Source of the DNA: Psychrobacter sp. I-STPA6b
GTDB lineage: Bacteria; Pseudomonadota; Gammaproteobacteria; Pseudomonadales; Moraxellaceae
DNA length: 64,000 bases
Direction of reading: 5' to 3'
NCBI RefSeq assembly: GCF_020662265.1
Contig: NZ_VEWM01000132.1
Coordinates: 1 to 64,000, forward strand
Shown here: one piece after another, positions 60,681-64,000 of the stretch
Numbering within the stretch: position 1 is the stretch's first letter
Layout: the number at the start of each line of letters is the position of its first letter
Position numbers and translations under genes: made by a program
Notes under the pieces: generated by a model
Database searches by the model: none
What the model was told of the DNA's origin: nothing
The model's input: the letters and a program-made list of their open reading frames with translations, nothing else

Positions 60681-60999
60681 AAACTAGTTTCCTTATTTAA
60701 AAAGTAGTAATCATTAGTTAATAGTTCTTTTATATATTGATACAATACGTTACTTATGCGATAGACTCAAGTGTTATAAGTAAGTTTTCTGACAATTATA
60801 CAATTATTTCGACCAGTTAACAGAGTTCAGGTTATAATATCTACCTTATATACCTTTAAACCCTATATTTATTGCTCATAATATATTTTAATACTACCAC
60901 GAAACAAACCTTACTAATCTTGTACGATTTTTATTTTGATTTCAACACTAGTATAGCATCTACTGACTTATTTTTTACACCCAATCATCTTGAGTTCTT
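60681..60999. promoter_or_regulatory. Divergent pilM/mrcA promoter region
   Basis: A 319-base gap that must carry the pilM operon promoter (leftward) and the mrcA promoter (rightward). TTATAAT at about 60832-60838 is a good minus-10 candidate on the plus strand, but no clear minus-35 is seen. No gene or RNA is recognised. Confidence 0.4.
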
Positions 61000-63726
61000 A
61001 TGATTAAAAAGCAAAAATCGACAGCCGTACGCCTCATACAGTATCTGTTTAGCATTTTACTAGCAGGTCTGGCTTTTATTGTCATTTTAGTACTGGCTGT
61101 CCCCATTGGTTTTTATGGTATGGCAATGTATGTAGAGCCAAGTTTGCCCAGTATTGATGATATGACGGCTGCGCATTTTGAAATGCCTCTACAAATCTAC
61201 AGTCAAGATGATAAGCTCATCGGACAGTATGGAAATCGCATGTCTTTGCCTGTCTCATACGATGAAGTGCCTAAAAACTTAGTGAATGCCTTTCTAGCTG
61301 CAGAAGATTCTACTTTTTTTGAGCATAGTGGCATCAGTATTAAGGGTCTGGGACGTGCTGTTACTGAAGTTGTAACCAGTGATGATGAGCAAACTGGTGG
61401 CTCTACCATCACCATGCAGGTCGCTAAAAACTACTTTTTATCACCTGAACGTACTTTAAATCGTAAATTAACTGAGCTGTTTTTAGCGCGAAAAATTGAG
61501 GATCAACTTAGTAAACAGGAGATTCTGACTCTATATGTCAATAAGATTTACTTAGGTGAAGGTGCTTATGGAATTCGAGCAGCGGCCAAAAAATATTATA
61601 GTAAGTCTCTTGATAATTTAACCATCGCAGAAATGGCAATGTTGGCTGGTCTGCCAAAAGCCCCTTCTAAATATAATCCAGTCGCTAATCCAGAACGTGC
61701 TTTATTGCGTCGCAACTGGATTTTGGGGCAGATGCTCAGGTATGGCTATATTAATCAACAAGAGCATGATCATGCTGTTGCATCACCAATAGGGTTAAAT
61801 CTCTATCAAGAAAAGCTTGATGCAAATATGCCATATCTAGCAGAAATGACTCGCTATACTTTGGTTTCACGTTATGGTGATAATGTCATCAACTCTGGAT
61901 GGCGTGTTCGTCTCACTGTTAATAGTCAAATACAGCAACAAGCAGAAACCTCATTAAAGCGTGGACTTATTAACTATGACCAAAGACATGGATGGCGTGG
62001 CGCTGTTGCTAATGATGAACCATTAAGCAACTTCTCCGCTTATGGCAGCATTCAGCCTGCAAAAGTAACCAGAGTTCGTTCGCGTAGTTTTGAAGCATCA
62101 TTAGCATCAGGAGAGAGCATTACTGTCAATTGGTCAGGTATGCGTTGGGCAAAAAAATACTATTCAGCAAATAGGACTGGCAACTACCCTTCTTCTGCCT
62201 CACAGTTGGTTAAGAACAACGATATCGTATATGTCATTCCCAATCAAGATAAAAGCAGTTGGCAGTTAACACAAATACCAGCGGTGCAAGGTAGCCTTGT
62301 AGCTCTTAATCCAGATACAGGTGCTCTTGAAGCATTAGTAGGTGGTTTCGATTTTCGTCAAAGTAAATTCAACCGTGCAACACAAGGTTGGCGACAACCT
62401 GGCTCAACCATCAAGCCACTTATCTATGCAGGTGCATTAGAAAAAGGCTATCGCCCAGATAGTCTTGTATCAGATAGTCCATTACAAGTTGGAAACTGGA
62501 AACCAAGAAACTCCGATGGGCGCTACTATGGCGATATTCCACTACGTAAAGGGTTATATTTGTCTCGAAATCTTGTATCTATTCGTTTATTAAACTCAAT
62601 TGGTATTACAACTGCTCGACATTTATTAAATCAGTTTGGTTTAGATCAAGATAAAATGCCTACAACTCTTTCATTAGCGTTAGGTGCGGGACAAGCAACC
62701 CCATTACAAATGGCAACGGCTTACTCAGCTTTTGCTAATGGTGGACATCGCATCCAACCTTATTTTATTGCACAAATATATGACTACAATAACCGACTAG
62801 TCTATCAAGCAAATCCTGCACAAGCATGTGCACTGTGTTTTAATAAAAAACTGGATCAGACAAATGAACAATTACTAAAACAGTATAATGCGAAAGAGGC
62901 AAAAATAGCTGAAACACTTGACTCAATGGTAGAAGAACAAGCTGCTCAAGCAGAAAGTATTATAGACACCTCAACTGAAAACACTTCCAATAGTGCTATC
63001 TATGATGCTACACCAGCCTCAGATCGTCTACGTGCACCTGCTGTGCAATATAATGTTGCCAATCAAGCGCCTCGCATATTAAGCTCTTCTGTTGCCTATG
63101 AAATGGCAGATATTCTGCGCGATGTCGTACGACGCGGAACAGCAACCAAAGCAAAAGTACTTAATCGCTCTGATATTGGTGGTAAAACAGGTACAACTAA
63201 TGATACCAAAGATGCTTGGTTTGCAGGATTCCAACCTACGCTAGTTTCTATTGTCTGGGTAGGCTTTGACCAACCTTCAACCTTGGGAAGAAGAGAATAT
63301 GGCGGTACAGCAGCACTGCCTATTTGGATAGACTTTATGCGGACACAATTAAAAGACAGACCTCATCAATGGGTATCTATTAATAACCAAGCAAAGTCTA
63401 AAAAACAGCAACAAGAAATTATAGATATAACCGATAATGGTGAAGTGGTTGTGCAGACTCAATCAGATGATTCAACTGAATCACAAGAAAATGCTACAGA
63501 GAATCATACACCACCACAGGCAACAACCAAACAACGACAAGCTCCCAAACCGAAGCCAGCACCTGTTCATCAACCAGAACAGAGAAGAGCAACGCCATCT
63601 CCTCAACAGCAATCTAGACCAACAGAAGCACCAGCTCATCACTCGACTGAAGCGAATACTCAACCGCAACGTAGCACTCCTTTAACAGTCACTCCTGTTG
63701 ATGAGTTGCCACCTTTGGATAATTAA
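61000..63726 (+). CDS. mrcA: Penicillin-binding protein 1A
   Basis: A 908-residue bifunctional peptidoglycan synthase: one membrane helix (about 18-40), then a glycosyltransferase 51 domain with catalytic Glu102 in AAEDSTFFEH. An OB-like insertion follows. The transpeptidase has Ser469 in STIK, SRN (about 527) and KTGT at 729-732. The C-terminal 100 residues are a Gln/Pro-rich, low-complexity tail. A roughly 55-residue insertion (about 620-675) separates transpeptidase motifs. Divergent from pilM, as in related Pseudomonadales. Confidence 0.96.
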   Translation: MIKKQKSTAVRLIQYLFSILLAGLAFIVILVLAVPIGFYGMAMYVEPSLPSIDDMTAAHFEMPLQIYSQDDKLIGQYGNRMSLPVSYDEVPKNLVNAFLAAEDSTFFEHSGISIKGLGRAVTEVVTSDDEQTGGSTITMQVAKNYFLSPERTLNRKLTELFLARKIEDQLSKQEILTLYVNKIYLGEGAYGIRAAAKKYYSKSLDNLTIAEMAMLAGLPKAPSKYNPVANPERALLRRNWILGQMLRYGYINQQEHDHAVASPIGLNLYQEKLDANMPYLAEMTRYTLVSRYGDNVINSGWRVRLTVNSQIQQQAETSLKRGLINYDQRHGWRGAVANDEPLSNFSAYGSIQPAKVTRVRSRSFEASLASGESITVNWSGMRWAKKYYSANRTGNYPSSASQLVKNNDIVYVIPNQDKSSWQLTQIPAVQGSLVALNPDTGALEALVGGFDFRQSKFNRATQGWRQPGSTIKPLIYAGALEKGYRPDSLVSDSPLQVGNWKPRNSDGRYYGDIPLRKGLYLSRNLVSIRLLNSIGITTARHLLNQFGLDQDKMPTTLSLALGAGQATPLQMATAYSAFANGGHRIQPYFIAQIYDYNNRLVYQANPAQACALCFNKKLDQTNEQLLKQYNAKEAKIAETLDSMVEEQAAQAESIIDTSTENTSNSAIYDATPASDRLRAPAVQYNVANQAPRILSSSVAYEMADILRDVVRRGTATKAKVLNRSDIGGKTGTTNDTKDAWFAGFQPTLVSIVWVGFDQPSTLGRREYGGTAALPIWIDFMRTQLKDRPHQWVSINNQAKSKKQQQEIIDITDNGEVVVQTQSDDSTESQENATENHTPPQATTKQRQAPKPKPAPVHQPEQRRATPSPQQQSRPTEAPAHHSTEANTQPQRSTPLTVTPVDELPPLDN

Positions 63727-63768
63727 TCAGATTTATTTTACAGCGCTCTATTTTGCATATTACATACT

Positions 63769-63805
63769 AATGCCAAAACAAGGAAAACACCTTTGTTTTG
63801 GCATT
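63769..63805 (+). terminator. mrcA terminator
   Basis: A 13-base-pair stem (63769-63781 with 63793-63805) with an 11-base loop, about 43 bases after the mrcA stop. The T tract after it is short (ATTATTCT). It may also serve the convergent gene on the right. Confidence 0.75.
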
Positions 63806-63871
63806 ATTCTGATATTATAGTCAAAGTCATACCACATCATCTGCTTAATCATTCTTTGACCATATTTAAAT

Positions 63872-64000
63872 TTAATACTCCTGCATTCCTGCCCGTAAAG
63901 CATCTATCAAGTCCATAAACTCCTGTCGCCAACCTCGTATGGTTTGTTCATCTGGCAACCATTGATTAGACAAGGTAACCACATTTACTATTAAATCACC
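63872..64000 (-). CDS. C-terminal end of an unknown gene (runs off window)
   Basis: An open frame of 42 codons plus a TAA at 63872-63874 enters from the right edge on the minus strand. It reads LSNQWLPDEQTIRGWRQEF and continues to a short helical end. The absence of internal stops and its convergent placement against mrcA suggest the 3' end of a real gene. The family is not recognised from this fragment. Confidence 0.5.
   Translation of the reverse strand, partial: GDLIVNVVTLSNQWLPDEQTIRGWRQEFMDLIDALRAGMQEY

Overview
The window reads as a chromosomal segment of a low-GC gammaproteobacterium of the Moraxellaceae (Moraxella/Psychrobacter type). The main evidence is gene order on the right: mrcA diverging from pilMNOPQ, followed by aroK, aroB, a damX-like gene, gltB and gltD. 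Supporting evidence comes from the ubiG-mupP-SDR block, the split glycyl-tRNA synthetase glyQ/glyS, and the protein sequences. I saw no rRNA, tRNA, CRISPR array, prophage or intact insertion sequence, and I do not assign a species.

Layout. 1-1.8 kb is an accessory edge: a small zinc-binding anti-sigma-like protein, then two toxin-antitoxin modules (DUF2281/PIN and HicA/HicB). 1.9-6.8 kb holds epmA, an unknown gene, pdxB, a secreted ankyrin-repeat protein and a membrane protein with a distant paralog at 14.1 kb. 7-13.8 kb holds gltS, an AI-2E-family permease, glyS/glyQ and a PspC-domain protein. 15.4-17.8 kb is an NAD salvage pair (nadR, pnuC) followed by an Mpo1/DUF962-like gene whose start region looks frameshifted. 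17.8-23.3 kb holds an orphan amino-acid-binding lipoprotein, parC, a ZIP transporter and dsbA. 23.7-32.3 kb holds ubiG, mupP, an SDR, a D-2-hydroxyglutarate-type dehydrogenase, an M23 peptidase, phoR/phoB, dtd and psd. 32.3-37.3 kb holds a DUF1287 protein, an HD hydrolase, an isochorismatase-fold hydrolase, a CheY-like regulator and a membrane CheA-like kinase.

37.3-38.7 kb is an extreme AT-rich, gene-free stretch with several small inverted repeats. 38.7-45 kb holds an unknown gene, a KefB/C-type antiporter, a DUF2628 membrane protein with a pilin-like C-terminus, trmB and a FUSC-family protein. 45.1-63.7 kb is the conserved glutamate synthase, shikimate, type IV pilus assembly and PBP1A block. 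A partial unknown gene runs off the right end.

The most unusual item is in front of phoR. Five 14-base repeats abut its start codon. Together with the sequence just upstream, they form a chain of six micro-ORFs, each stop overlapping the next start (TGATG or TAATG), the last stop overlapping the phoR ATG. This looks like a repeat-tunable termination-reinitiation device for the PhoR kinase. Other candidates are the frameshifted or +1-programmed start of the Mpo1-like gene, the DUF2628-pilin fusion, the NadR protein with an altered HxGH motif, and the kinase/regulator pair beside the AT-rich tract.
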